This document shows, one piece after another, positions 7,742 to 17,182 of a DNA stretch of 64,000 bases. A program made the position numbers and the translations under genes. The notes beneath the pieces were generated by a model. The model had not been told where the DNA came from. It saw only the letters and a list, made by a program, of their open reading frames with translations, and made no database searches. Source of the DNA: Cohnella rhizoplanae (GTDB lineage: Bacteria > Bacillota > Bacilli > Paenibacillales > Paenibacillaceae); contig NZ_CAOJCN010000002.1 in NCBI RefSeq assembly GCF_948329515.1, positions 495,740 to 559,739 on the forward strand, given 5' to 3'. Positions within the stretch are counted from its first letter, which is position 1. Each line of letters starts with the position of its first letter.

Positions 7742-10195
7742 GTGAACGTATCCTATCAATGGTTAAGCGAATATATCGACCTCGGCGGCATCGAACCGCA
7801 AGAGCTCGCGGAATTGCTGACGCGCGGCGGCATCGAGATCGACGGCGTCGCGTCCCGCAACGCGGGCGTCACCAAGACGGTGGTCGGCTATGTGTTGGAA
7901 AAGGAAAAGCATCCCGACGCGGATAAGCTCAATGTGTGCAAGATCGACGCGGGAACGGGCGAGACGCTGCAGATCGTATGCGGCGCGCCCAACGTGGCCG
8001 CCGGGCAGAAGGTGCCCGTAGCCCTCGTCGGCGCGAAGCTGCCGGGCGACCTGCAGATCAAGCGCGCCAAGCTGCGCGGCGTCGAGTCGCAAGGCATGAT
8101 CTGCTCCGCCCGGGAGCTTGGCATCAACGACAAGCTGCTCCCCAAGGAACTGCAGGAAGGCATTCTGGTCCTGCCCGCGGACGCCGAGATCGGCACGGAC
8201 ATCGCCGATCTGCTCGGCCTGAACGATTCGGTGCTGGAGCTCGATCTGACGCCGAATCGCTCGGACTGCCTGAGCCTGCTCGGCGTCGCTTATGAGACCG
8301 CCGCGCTGACCGGCCGGCTGCTCACGCTGCCCGAGCCGGAGAAGGCGCTGTACCCGGCGTCCGATAAGACCTCGGACGCGGTCCGCGTCGGCATCGCGTC
8401 CGTAGAGGCATGCAGCCACTACGCGATGCGCGCCGTGAAGGGCGTCAAGATCGGCCCTTCGCCGCTCTGGCTCCAGAACCGGCTGATCGCGGCGGGCATC
8501 CGGCCGATCAGCAACGTCGTGGACGTGACCAACTTCGTCATGCTGGAATACGGACAGCCGCTTCACGCGTTCGACGCGGCCAAGGTGAAGGGCGCGGTGA
8601 ACGTCCGCTTCGCGTGCGAAGGCGAGACGCTGGTCACGCTTGACGGCCAGGAGCGCAAGCTCGAGCCGCATATGCCGGTCATCGCCGACGACGAGCGGGC
8701 GATCGCGCTGGCCGGCGTGATGGGCGGCCTCGACACCGAGGTCACGCCGGACACGGTCGATATCCTCCTCGAGTCCGCGAGATTCGCCGGCCCGGCGGTG
8801 CGCAAGACTTCGCGTCAGCTCGGCCTGCGCTCCGAAGCCTCCGCGCGCTTCGAGAAAGGCGTCGATCCCGAACGCGTGCTCGGCGCGCTGGACCGCGCGG
8901 CTGCGCTCATCGCGCAGGTCGCCGGCGGCCTCGTGACCGAAGGCGTCGCCGAAGTGCGCCTGGCCACGCCGGAGCCGGCGGTCATCGAGCTGTCGCTCGA
9001 TCGCATTAACCGGATGCTCGGCACCTCGCTCTCGTCCTTGGAGATCAAGACGATCTGGTCCAGACTCCAGTTCCAGGCCGAGCCGGCGGGAGAAGGCGTC
9101 TGGCGCCTGACGGTGCCGACGCGCAGAGGCGACATCACGCGCGCAGTCGATCTGATCGAGGAGGTCGCCCGCCTGAACGGCTACGACCGCATCCCGACGA
9201 CCCGCATCGAAGGACCGACGACGACGGGCGCCTTGACCAAGCCCCAGGCGATCCGCCGGGAGCTGCGCAAGCTGCTGTCCGAGTCCGGCCTCAATGAAGC
9301 CGTGACCTACTCCGTCACCTCCGCCGGCCGCGCCGCACTGTTCGCCGAGCTGTCCGGAGCCGCTGGCGGCATGCGTCCGATCCCCCTCGCGATGCCGATG
9401 AGCGAGGAGCGCAGCGCGCTTCGGGCGACGCTGCTGCCGAACCTGCTCGAAGCGGCGGCTTACAACAAGTCGCGCCGCAACGCGAGCACGGCGGCCTTCG
9501 AGATCGCGAGCGTGTACCATTCCGCCGAGGAGAAGCTCACGACGCTGCCGGCCGAGCATCAACGTCTGGCCGTGCTGTTGACGGGCAACCGACGGAGTTC
9601 CTCCTGGAACCAAGCGGCGGAGACTTACGATTTCTACGATATCAAAGGCATCGTGGAGCGCATCGCGCTTAGACTCGGCCTGGCCGATGCGCTGCGCTTC
9701 GAGCAGGCGAAGCCGGCGGACTTCCATCCGGGCCGAGCCGCGGCGCTGAAGCTGAAGAGCGAATCGGGCGAGCAGACGATCGGTTACGTCGGCCAGCTGC
9801 ACCCCGAGCTGCAGCGCGACTTCGACCTGGGCGACGCTTACGCCGCCGAGATCGACCTCAAGCCGCTGTACGAAGCAGCCGACGCCCGTATCGTGTACAG
9901 GACCTTGCCGCGCTTCCCGTCCGCCGAGCGGGACCTGGCGGTCGTGGTCGATGAAGGCGTGCCGGGCGCGAGTCTTGCCGAAGCCGCCAAATCGGCGGCG
10001 GGCGAATGGGCAGAGTCGGTCCGCGTGTTCGACGTGTATGCGGGAGAGCGTCTTGGCGCAGGCAAGAAGAGCGTGGCGCTGGCCCTCGTGTACCGCCATC
10101 CGGATCGCACGCTGACCGACGAAGAGATCGCGGACGCGCAAAGTTCCGTCGTGCGGGCGCTGGAACAATCTTTCAGCGCGGAGCTTCGCAAATAA
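7742..10195 (+). CDS. pheT: phenylalanine--tRNA ligase beta subunit
   Basis: 817 aa, the usual size. Domains in order are: the N-terminal core; a tRNA-binding OB domain (about 40-150, KHPDADKLNVCKID); B3/B4 with the Tyr-editing site (about 210-380); B5; a catalytic-like domain; and a C-terminal anticodon-binding ferredoxin-like domain (RFPSAERDLAVVVDE onward). The start is GTG 7742 with an AAGGAG-type site upstream. It pairs with PheS from the same T-box-controlled transcript. Confidence 0.97.
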   Translation: MNVSYQWLSEYIDLGGIEPQELAELLTRGGIEIDGVASRNAGVTKTVVGYVLEKEKHPDADKLNVCKIDAGTGETLQIVCGAPNVAAGQKVPVALVGAKLPGDLQIKRAKLRGVESQGMICSARELGINDKLLPKELQEGILVLPADAEIGTDIADLLGLNDSVLELDLTPNRSDCLSLLGVAYETAALTGRLLTLPEPEKALYPASDKTSDAVRVGIASVEACSHYAMRAVKGVKIGPSPLWLQNRLIAAGIRPISNVVDVTNFVMLEYGQPLHAFDAAKVKGAVNVRFACEGETLVTLDGQERKLEPHMPVIADDERAIALAGVMGGLDTEVTPDTVDILLESARFAGPAVRKTSRQLGLRSEASARFEKGVDPERVLGALDRAAALIAQVAGGLVTEGVAEVRLATPEPAVIELSLDRINRMLGTSLSSLEIKTIWSRLQFQAEPAGEGVWRLTVPTRRGDITRAVDLIEEVARLNGYDRIPTTRIEGPTTTGALTKPQAIRRELRKLLSESGLNEAVTYSVTSAGRAALFAELSGAAGGMRPIPLAMPMSEERSALRATLLPNLLEAAAYNKSRRNASTAAFEIASVYHSAEEKLTTLPAEHQRLAVLLTGNRRSSSWNQAAETYDFYDIKGIVERIALRLGLADALRFEQAKPADFHPGRAAALKLKSESGEQTIGYVGQLHPELQRDFDLGDAYAAEIDLKPLYEAADARIVYRTLPRFPSAERDLAVVVDEGVPGASLAEAAKSAAGEWAESVRVFDVYAGERLGAGKKSVALALVYRHPDRTLTDEEIADAQSSVVRALEQSFSAELRK

Positions 10196-10298
10196 GCAGG
10201 AAACGGCGCAAAGCGCAGCGAATACATCAGAACGCGATAAGCGGGCTGAGCGATGTTCGCTGCGATTTTGCTTAAGATGGAACGTGGGAGGAATAACC

Positions 10299-13200
10299 GT
10301 GAATGCTGACGACAAGACACGCGTAACGGTTGACATATACGGCACGCAATACACTTTAACCGGACATTCCAGCAGCGAATATATGAAGCGGGTCGCGCTG
10401 CTCGTGAGCGATCAGATGCACAAGATCGCGAGCGGGTCTCCGCGCCTCGATCTCGCCAGGCTCGGCGTGCTCGCGTCGGTCAACATGGCGGACGAGCTCA
10501 TGCGCATTCGCCGGGAAAACGAGCGTCTCCTTCACGAGGAGGTCGAGCGCAAGCGACTGTCGGCTGAGATCGAGTCGATGCTGGCCGAATGGGACAAGCA
10601 GAAGGCGGAAAGCGCTGCGGCGCTCGAGGCCGCGTCTCGCGAATACGCCGACAAGGAAGAGACGCTGCGTCTGAGCGCGGAGACGGCGATAGCGGATGCG
10701 TCCTCCCGCGCGGACGAAGAGCGCGAGCGGCTGCGCGTCGACCATCAGGCCGAGCTGGACCGCATCCTTGCCGATCATGCGGCCGAGAGCGAGCTCTACG
10801 CCGAAGAAGCGGAAGCGCTTAAGGCTGCGCATGCGTCCGAGCTCGAGCGGCTGCGATCCGCGCATGCGAAGGAACTCGAGAAGGTGACGTCGGCGCATGC
10901 GGCCGAACTCGCGAGGATGAGGTCCGCGCATGCGTCCCAGGTAGATGAGCTGACGATCTCTCACATGTCCCAGGTGGAGGAGCTGACGAACGCGCAGAGC
11001 GCCCGCGTGGACGAGCTGACGATTGCGCACGCGTCCGAACTGGAGCGGGCGACCGCTGCCTTGCGCGCGGAGCTGGATGCTTCGGCCGACAAGCACGCGT
11101 CCGAGCTCGAAGCCGCAGCCGCCGCGCATCAAGCCGAGCTCGACCGGCTGCTGGCAGACCGGGCGGCCGAGTCCGAGCTGTACGAGGAAGAGACCGAGGC
11201 GCTCAAGGCGGCGCATGCGTCGCAGCTGAGCAGGCTTCAGGCGTCCCATGCGGCGGAAGTGAGCAGCCTTCAGGGCGCGCACGCCTCCGAGCTGAACCTG
11301 ATCGAGGCGGCGCACGCTTCGGAGCTGGAGCGGGAGCGCGCAGCGCGAGAGTCCGAACGCGAGGCGGCCCTTACGGGACACGCGGCGCAGCTCGGGGAAC
11401 TGCAGGACCGGCACGAGACCGCGCTCGCCGAAGCGTCGGAGAAGCATCATGCCGAGCTGCGCAAGATGCGCCAGGGCTACGAGGAAGAGCTCGCCCTGCT
11501 GCTCGAGGGCAAGCAGGAAGAGCTGCAGCGCCTGACGACGGAGCTCGAGACCGCGCTGCGGGAACGGGAAGAGATTAGGTCGCGGCTGCAGGCGTCCCTC
11601 GACGCCGCGCTGCAAGCCGGCGAGGACCGCGCCGGCGCGCTGCAGGAAGCGCTCGACGCCGCGCTGCTCGAGGGCGAGGAGCGAGCTCGCTCGCTGCGCG
11701 AGCAGCATGCGGAGGAACTGGCCAAGCTGGAGTCGCGCTATGGCGAGGAGCGAGGGCTGGCGATCGCGGCTCACCGTTCGGAGCTGGAAGCCTTGACCGC
11801 CGGCCATCTGGCCGACCTGGAGCGGCTCAGCGTTGGCCACAACGCCGAGCGGGACGAGCTCCGGCTGGAGCTTGAGCTCGAGCGCGAAGCGCGCGAGACG
11901 GAGCAGGCGAGCGCCGCGCGGCAGCTGGACGAAGCGCTGGCAAGCGCGGCGGCGGAGCGCGACGAGGCGGTCGCCCGCCTGGAAGATGCGCTGGAGCGTT
12001 CCGCTGCCGCGCGCGAGGCCGCGATCGCCAAGCTGCGCGCCGAGCATGCGGGCGAGCTCGATCGCGTGCTCAAGGAGAGCCGCGGCGAGGCCGAGCGGCT
12101 GCGAGCCGCCCATCGCGAGGAGCTGGAGGCGGTCAAGCGGGAAAGCCTGGATGCGCTGGAGGCGGCCAAGGCCGAGCTCGGAGGCGAGCTCGATGCCGCC
12201 AAGGCGGCGGTCGAGCGGCTGCATGGGCAGCTCGCGGAGCAGATGTCCGCCGCTCGGCAGGCCGTGGCGGCCGCCGAAGCGGACTTCGACGAGGAGCGCA
12301 GGGGTCTGATCGACGAACGCGAAGCCGCCGCGCAAGCTGCCGAAGCGGCGAAGCAGGAGCTGGGCGCGGCCCGGGACCAGTGGACCGAGGAACGCGCGCG
12401 GCTGGAGGCGAAGGTCGAGCTTGAACGCACCCAAGCCGCGGTCGCGCTCGAGGAGCGGCTTCGGGAGGCGGGCGAGCAATTCGCGCTCAGCCTGGCCGAC
12501 GAGCGCGAGACGGCCGGCGAGCTGTTGGATACCGCCGTGCTCGAAGCGACCGCGCCGCTTGAAGCGGAACTTGCGGCAGCGCGGCAAGCTGCGGGCGATG
12601 CCCGCCAAGAGCTCGAGCGGCAGCGCGCTTCGAGCGCCGAGCTGCTCGATCGGGCGCGCGCCGAACAGGCCGAGGAGCTGTCGCGGCTGCAAGCCTCGCG
12701 CGACGAAGCGTTGTCGCAAGCCCGCGCCGAACGCGACGAAGCGTTGTCGCAGGCTCGCGCAGCCCACGAGGAAGCCATGGCGCAGGCCTGCGCGGAGTAC
12801 GACGCCGAGCTGCGCCGGCTCGCCGCGGAAGCCGAGGCGGGAGCCGCATCGGGGCGCGAGGCGCTGGAGGAAGAGCTGCGCATGACGCAGGAGCTGTACG
12901 AGGCCGAGCTGAGGCAGGCGATCGAGAGCCGGGACGCGGCGCTTGCGGCCGCTCGGGCGGCTCGCGCGGAACTGGAGGACGCGCAGGGAAACCGGGTGGA
13001 CTCGGAGCGCGAATGGCAAGAGCGGGCGGCGCGCCTGGAATCGGAGGCGGAGTCGCTGCGCGCTGCCGCGCGGCAGCATCAGCAGGCTGCGGCGGAGCGG
13101 GAAGCATCGCTGCGCGAAGCCGAGAAGGCTGCGGCGGAGCGCCTTCGCGACGAAGCCGACGCGCGCGAAGCGGCCGAACGCGAGGCGAACAGGCTGAAGG

Positions 13201-13634
13201 AGCTGGCGGACGAGCTGGGCGAGCGCGAGTTGATCGCGGCCGACGCGCTGCGTCAGCTTCAGCGGCGGGCCGAGGACGCCGAGCGGGAACGCGACGGCGC
13301 GTCCGAACGGCTGGCGGCGCTCGAAGCGAGGCTGCGCCAGGCGGCGAGCGAGCAGCAGCGGGAGCGCGAGTCGCTCGGCCGGGTGGAGGAAGAGCTGCGG
13401 TCCGCGCGCGAGCAAGCGGCCGCGGCGGCGGCGCTGCAAGCGGAGCGCGACGAGCTGGCGCTTAAGCTGGAGGCCGGCAGCGGCGGTTCCGTCGCTGTCG
13501 CTTCCGACGAGGCGGAGCGCCTCGAACGCGAGCTCGCGCGCATCCGGGAGGAGCACGAGGCGCTCAAGATCGAGTACAACAAGCTGCAGATCGAATACAA
13601 CGAATGGATCGACATGCTCGAGGAGCATACCTGA
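10299..13634 (+). CDS. zapA: giant ZapA-type cell division protein with long coiled coil
   Basis: Residues 1-85 are a ZapA domain (TRVTVDIYGTQYTLTGHSSS ... DLARLGVLASVNMADELMRI), the FtsZ-ring-associated factor usually of only 80-130 aa. About 1,000 residues of uninterrupted Ala/Glu/Arg/Leu-rich coiled coil follow, ending in the motif EYNKLQIEYNEWIDML, which resembles a ZapA tail. Between residues 178 and 339 the coil runs in 11-residue units (SAHAKELEKVT, SAHAAELARMR, SAHASQVDELT) with a His nearly once per unit. The start is GTG 10299, 7 bases after GGGAGG; an in-frame GTG at 10284 overlaps that site. It follows pheT as in Bacillus. A Z-ring role is known for the N domain; the function of the extension is unknown. 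Confidence 0.85.
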   Translation: MNADDKTRVTVDIYGTQYTLTGHSSSEYMKRVALLVSDQMHKIASGSPRLDLARLGVLASVNMADELMRIRRENERLLHEEVERKRLSAEIESMLAEWDKQKAESAAALEAASREYADKEETLRLSAETAIADASSRADEERERLRVDHQAELDRILADHAAESELYAEEAEALKAAHASELERLRSAHAKELEKVTSAHAAELARMRSAHASQVDELTISHMSQVEELTNAQSARVDELTIAHASELERATAALRAELDASADKHASELEAAAAAHQAELDRLLADRAAESELYEEETEALKAAHASQLSRLQASHAAEVSSLQGAHASELNLIEAAHASELERERAARESEREAALTGHAAQLGELQDRHETALAEASEKHHAELRKMRQGYEEELALLLEGKQEELQRLTTELETALREREEIRSRLQASLDAALQAGEDRAGALQEALDAALLEGEERARSLREQHAEELAKLESRYGEERGLAIAAHRSELEALTAGHLADLERLSVGHNAERDELRLELELEREARETEQASAARQLDEALASAAAERDEAVARLEDALERSAAAREAAIAKLRAEHAGELDRVLKESRGEAERLRAAHREELEAVKRESLDALEAAKAELGGELDAAKAAVERLHGQLAEQMSAARQAVAAAEADFDEERRGLIDEREAAAQAAEAAKQELGAARDQWTEERARLEAKVELERTQAAVALEERLREAGEQFALSLADERETAGELLDTAVLEATAPLEAELAAARQAAGDARQELERQRASSAELLDRARAEQAEELSRLQASRDEALSQARAERDEALSQARAAHEEAMAQACAEYDAELRRLAAEAEAGAASGREALEEELRMTQELYEAELRQAIESRDAALAAARAARAELEDAQGNRVDSEREWQERAARLESEAESLRAAARQHQQAAAEREASLREAEKAAAERLRDEADAREAAEREANRLKELADELGERELIAADALRQLQRRAEDAERERDGASERLAALEARLRQAASEQQRERESLGRVEEELRSAREQAAAAAALQAERDELALKLEAGSGGSVAVASDEAERLERELARIREEHEALKIEYNKLQIEYNEWIDMLEEHT

Positions 13635-13661
13635 AGACAGGGCCTAACCGGCGCTGCATTC

Positions 13662-13714
13662 AAAAAAATCGCCTTTCCATACCGGCGCTAAGCCGGAGGA
13701 AGGGCGATCTTTTT
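13662..13714. terminator. bidirectional terminator between convergent genes
   Basis: A hairpin pairs ATCGCCTTTCC (13668-13678) with the GGAAGGGCGAT side (to 13707). It is flanked by AAAAAAA on the left and TTTTTATT on the right, so it can work in both directions. Confidence 0.85.
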
Positions 13715-14081
13715 ATTCGACGACGAGCTTAGCCTGCATCGACAGATGGCCTTGACCGCATACGATGCTGCATTTGATCGTATAAGTGCCGGCGGCCAGC
13801 GTCGCTACCTTCGATTTTTTTCCGTTGCTCAGCTTGACGCCGGCTTTCTCGATCTCGACGCCGTGCGCGCCTTGCTCGTTCTCGAGCATGTAGCGGATCG
13901 GCGTATCCTTCGGAACCCTATATTCGGTCTTGTCGAACTTCCAGTTGGTGGCCCGGATCACCAGATCCTGCGAAGCGGCGGCCGTATCTTGCTCGGCGGC
14001 GTTGTCGTTTTTGCCTCCGCAAGCGGCCAACATTCCAACCAGCGTGAGCGCGGCCAGTACGGCGGTCCATTTTTTGCGCAT
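13713..14081 (-). CDS. stand-alone CuA/cupredoxin lipoprotein (CoxII-like)
   Basis: 122-aa lipoprotein: the signal peptide ends at LAAC (Cys21), then a polar linker, then a single cupredoxin-like domain. The ligand set of a CuA centre is visible: His73 in GAHGVE and the C-terminal loop CSIVCGQGHLSM with Cys104, Cys108, His112 and Met115 (CxxxCxxxHxxM). It has no transmembrane helices and no heme-oxidase neighbours, so it is not an oxidase subunit. It could be an extracytoplasmic electron carrier or a copper carrier for oxidase assembly. GGGGGA lies upstream of the start. Confidence 0.8.
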   Translation of the reverse strand: MRKKWTAVLAALTLVGMLAACGGKNDNAAEQDTAAASQDLVIRATNWKFDKTEYRVPKDTPIRYMLENEQGAHGVEIEKAGVKLSNGKKSKVATLAAGTYTIKCSIVCGQGHLSMQAKLVVE

Positions 14082-14210
14082 CAGATGAGTTCCCCCCTGT
14101 CCCTAATTGCCGGGTATGATCGGACATGCCCTGGCAAGGCTATCATATCATATCCGTTCGGGGGGATGGAAACGAAAGGAAGCTCCCGCGGCGCCGTCGG
14201 CCTTCTCGCG

Positions 14211-14245
14211 AAAAAACCTCGCAAGCTCCGTCCGGAGCTGCGAGG
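14211..14245 (-). terminator. intrinsic terminator of the YvlD-like gene
   Basis: Read on the reverse strand, CCTCGCAGCTCCG pairs with CGGAGCTTGCGAGG and is followed by TTTTTT (14211-14216). It lies just downstream of the YvlD-like stop codon. Confidence 0.85.
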
Positions 14246-14285
14246 TATCGGAGACGACGCCGTTTAACCGTACGCCGTTCGCCGA

Positions 14286-14642
14286 TCAGTTGTGACGTTT
14301 GCCGGCCTTGTACGGATTGCCGATCGGGATGAACAGGTCGATGATCCCGATGACGAGCGCCGCGAGCAGAGCGCCCAGGATCGAGACCTCGATGCCGCCG
14401 ACGACGAACTGCGCGAGCCAGATGACGAGCGCGCTGCACAGGAAGCCGACGATGCCGCGTCCGAACGGCGTGACGTTCTTGCCGAAGATCGCTTCGATGA
14501 TCCATCCGAGCAGCGCGATGACGAGCGCGAGCAGGAGGGCGCTCCAGAATCCGCCCACCGAAAATTGGGGTACAAGGTATCCCACGATCATCAGAATGAT
14601 CGCCGATACGATAAAGCGTACGACATGTCCTAGAAAATGCAT
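14286..14642 (-). CDS. YvlD-like four-helix membrane protein
   Basis: 118 aa, almost wholly hydrophobic, with four predicted spans (FIVSAIILMIVGYLVP, FWSALLLALVIALLGWII, IVGFLCSALVIWLAQFVV, ILGALLAALVIGIIDLF) and the GKNVTPFGRG loop of the YvlD/phage-holin-IV-like family. Family members are linked to envelope-stress regulons in Bacillus, but no function is proven. It is transcribed away from mutS2, sharing a short divergent promoter region. Confidence 0.8.
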   Translation of the reverse strand: MHFLGHVVRFIVSAIILMIVGYLVPQFSVGGFWSALLLALVIALLGWIIEAIFGKNVTPFGRGIVGFLCSALVIWLAQFVVGGIEVSILGALLAALVIGIIDLFIPIGNPYKAGKRHN

Positions 14643-14795
14643 GACTTGATTACCTCCCGTCTTGGGGCTGTCGTCCGGCGGGACCGCCGGCCATACAGAT
14701 ATTGTATCCCGTATTCCCGCCGGTTATTACGAGCCGTAATGCAAGCGCAGCCGCCATCGGATATAATGGAGGGCGAGAGGAGTTGGCTCAACGCC

Positions 14796-17165
14796 GTGAA
14801 CGATAAGGCGCTATATACATTGGAATACGATAAAATCGGCAGCCGCCTGACCGAACTCGGGGAGACCTCGCTCGGCAAGGAACAGGCCGCGCTGATCCGT
14901 CCGTCCTCCGACCTGAGGGAAGTGAACAGGCGGCTCGATACGACTGCGGAGGCCGTGCGCGCGATGGACGTCAAGGGCGCGCCTCCGTTCGGAGGCGTCA
15001 CCGACGTGCGGCCGGCGCTCGGCCGCGCGAAGCTCGGGGCCATGCTGATCCCGTCCGAGCTGATGGATATCGCCCAGTTCATCATGGGCTCGAGGCGCAT
15101 CCGCAAGTACGTGTCGACGGTGTCCGAGGAGGCCGATATCCCGCTGCTGGAGGATCTGTGCGAGCCGCTGATCGACGCCAAGCAGCAGGAGGACGAGATC
15201 CGCCGCTGCATAGACGAACAAGGCGACGTGATGGACGGCGCGAGCGCGGAGCTGGCCGCGATCCGCAGGGAGATCCGCACCAACGAGAGCCGCGCCCGGG
15301 AGAAGCTCGAGGGCATGGTGCGTTCCTCTTCGGTGCAGAAGATGCTGCAGGACGCGCTGATCACGATGCGCGGGGACCGCTACGTCATCCCGGTCAAGGC
15401 CGAGTACCGCTCGCACTTCGGCGGGATCGTGCACGACCAGTCCGGCAGCGGCGCCACGCTGTTCATCGAGCCCGAGGCCGTGCTGCAGATCAACAACAAG
15501 CTGCGCGAGCTCAAGCTCCGCGAGACGCGCGAGATCGAGCGCATCCTGCGCCAGCTGTCGGAGAGCGTAGGCGTGAAGGCCGAGCTGCTCATCGGCGACG
15601 CGGAGGCGCTCGGCTACATCGATTCGATCTTCGCGCGCGCCAAGCTGGCCGACCGAATGCAGGCGACCAAGCCGCAGATGAACGGAGAGGGGCGCGTGCG
15701 CCTGAAGCGGGCCCGGCACCCGCTCATCGATTCCAAGAAAGTCGTGCCGATCGATATCGAGCTGGACGACGACCATTCGGCGATCATCGTGACGGGACCG
15801 AACACGGGGGGCAAGACCGTGTCGCTCAAGACGGTCGGTCTGCTGAGCCTGATGGCGATGTCCGGTCTATTCGTTCCCGCCGACGAAGGTACGATTCTGT
15901 GCGTCTTCGACGGCATCTATGCCGATATCGGCGACGAGCAGAGCATCGAGCAGAGCCTGAGCACGTTTTCCAGCCATATGACAAACCTGATCGGCATGCT
16001 CGGCCAGGTAACCGGCCGCAGCCTCGTGCTGCTCGACGAGTTGGGCGCGGGTACCGATCCGGCGGAGGGCTCGGCGCTCGCCATCGCCATCCTCGAGCAC
16101 CTGCACCGCTTGCGCTGCAGACTGCTGGCCACGACCCACTACAGCGAGCTGAAGGCGTACGCTTACAGCCGCGACGGCATCATGAACGCCAGCATGGAAT
16201 TCGACGTCGCGACGCTGAGCCCTACGTACCGGCTGCTCGTCGGCGTGCCGGGCCGCAGCAACGCGTTCGCGATCGCGGAGCGGCTCGGCCTGCCGCGGTC
16301 GATCATCGACCGGGCGCGCGGCGAGGTGTCGGACGACGAGCTCAAGGTCGATACGATGATCGCTTCGCTCGAGCGGGATCGCCGGACGGCGGAGTCCGAG
16401 CGCCAGCTGGCGGAGCGGATCAAGCGCGAGGCCGAGGAGCTGCGGCTGAAGCTCGAGGAAGACCGCGCCAAAATGCAGGATCAGCGCGTGAAGCTGCTCG
16501 AGGACGCGCGGGAGGAAGCGCGGGTCCAGGTGGCGAAGGCGAGGCGCGAGGCGGAGGAGATCATCGCCGAGCTGCGCAAGCTCGCGCTGGACGAGGCGGC
16601 GAGCGTCAAGGAGCACAAGCTCATCGAAGCGCGCCGCAGACTCGATGACGCGGTACCGGATCCGGTCGCGAAGCCGCGCCCCGCGGCTTCCAAGACCGCG
16701 AAGCTCGGGCCCGGCGACGAGGTCCGGGTCTACAGCCTGGGCGGCCAGAAAGGGCATATCGCGGAAATTTCCGGAAGCGACGCCTTCGTCCAGCTCGGCA
16801 TCATGAAGATGAAGGTGCCGCTCGCCGATCTCGAACCGGTCAAAGCCCCCAAGGACGCGGCGGCCAAGAAAACGCAGCCCGTCGCGGCGGGCGCTACCTT
16901 GAAGCGCGCAGCCTCGGACCAGATCCGCACGGAGCTCGATCTGCGTGGCGCGACGCTCGACGAGGCGATTATCGAGACCGACCGTTTCCTCGACGAGTCG
17001 TTCCTGTCTAATCTGCATCAGGTCTATATCATCCATGGCAAAGGAACGGGCGCGCTGCGTACGGGCATCCAAGAGTTCCTGCGCAGGCACAAGCACGTGA
17101 AGAGCTACAGGCTCGGCAATTATGGCGAGGGCGGCGCCGGCGTTACCGTGGCGGAGCTGAACTAG
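14796..17165 (+). CDS. mutS2: endonuclease MutS2
   Basis: 789 aa, normal for MutS2 (also called RqcU). It has a MutS-like clamp/lever region, an ABC-type ATPase with Walker A GPNTGGKT at 334-341 and Walker B VLLDELGAGTDP near 411-422, a long charged coiled coil (about 510-630), a KOW-like segment and a C-terminal Smr domain (LDLRGATLDEA ... HGKGTGALR). MutS2 acts on branched DNA and, in Bacillus, on collided ribosomes. The GTG at 14796 matches the family N terminus (NDKALYTLEYDKI). The ATG at 14766 is rejected because it overlaps a TATAAT box at 14762-14767. A DUF350 gene follows, as in Bacillus. Confidence 0.95.
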   Translation: MNDKALYTLEYDKIGSRLTELGETSLGKEQAALIRPSSDLREVNRRLDTTAEAVRAMDVKGAPPFGGVTDVRPALGRAKLGAMLIPSELMDIAQFIMGSRRIRKYVSTVSEEADIPLLEDLCEPLIDAKQQEDEIRRCIDEQGDVMDGASAELAAIRREIRTNESRAREKLEGMVRSSSVQKMLQDALITMRGDRYVIPVKAEYRSHFGGIVHDQSGSGATLFIEPEAVLQINNKLRELKLRETREIERILRQLSESVGVKAELLIGDAEALGYIDSIFARAKLADRMQATKPQMNGEGRVRLKRARHPLIDSKKVVPIDIELDDDHSAIIVTGPNTGGKTVSLKTVGLLSLMAMSGLFVPADEGTILCVFDGIYADIGDEQSIEQSLSTFSSHMTNLIGMLGQVTGRSLVLLDELGAGTDPAEGSALAIAILEHLHRLRCRLLATTHYSELKAYAYSRDGIMNASMEFDVATLSPTYRLLVGVPGRSNAFAIAERLGLPRSIIDRARGEVSDDELKVDTMIASLERDRRTAESERQLAERIKREAEELRLKLEEDRAKMQDQRVKLLEDAREEARVQVAKARREAEEIIAELRKLALDEAASVKEHKLIEARRRLDDAVPDPVAKPRPAASKTAKLGPGDEVRVYSLGGQKGHIAEISGSDAFVQLGIMKMKVPLADLEPVKAPKDAAAKKTQPVAAGATLKRAASDQIRTELDLRGATLDEAIIETDRFLDESFLSNLHQVYIIHGKGTGALRTGIQEFLRRHKHVKSYRLGNYGEGGAGVTVAELN

Positions 17166-17182
17166 CGTTAGGAGCGTTCCGC

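Noticed and set aside
10356..13628. 1,090-codon reverse-strand open frame opposite the giant zapA
   Set aside because: Antisense shadow of a GC-rich, codon-biased coiled coil; Arg/Leu/Gln-rich without domain signals or a ribosome site. Similar long shadows opposite the solute-binding lipoprotein and HtrA genes were rejected for the same reason.
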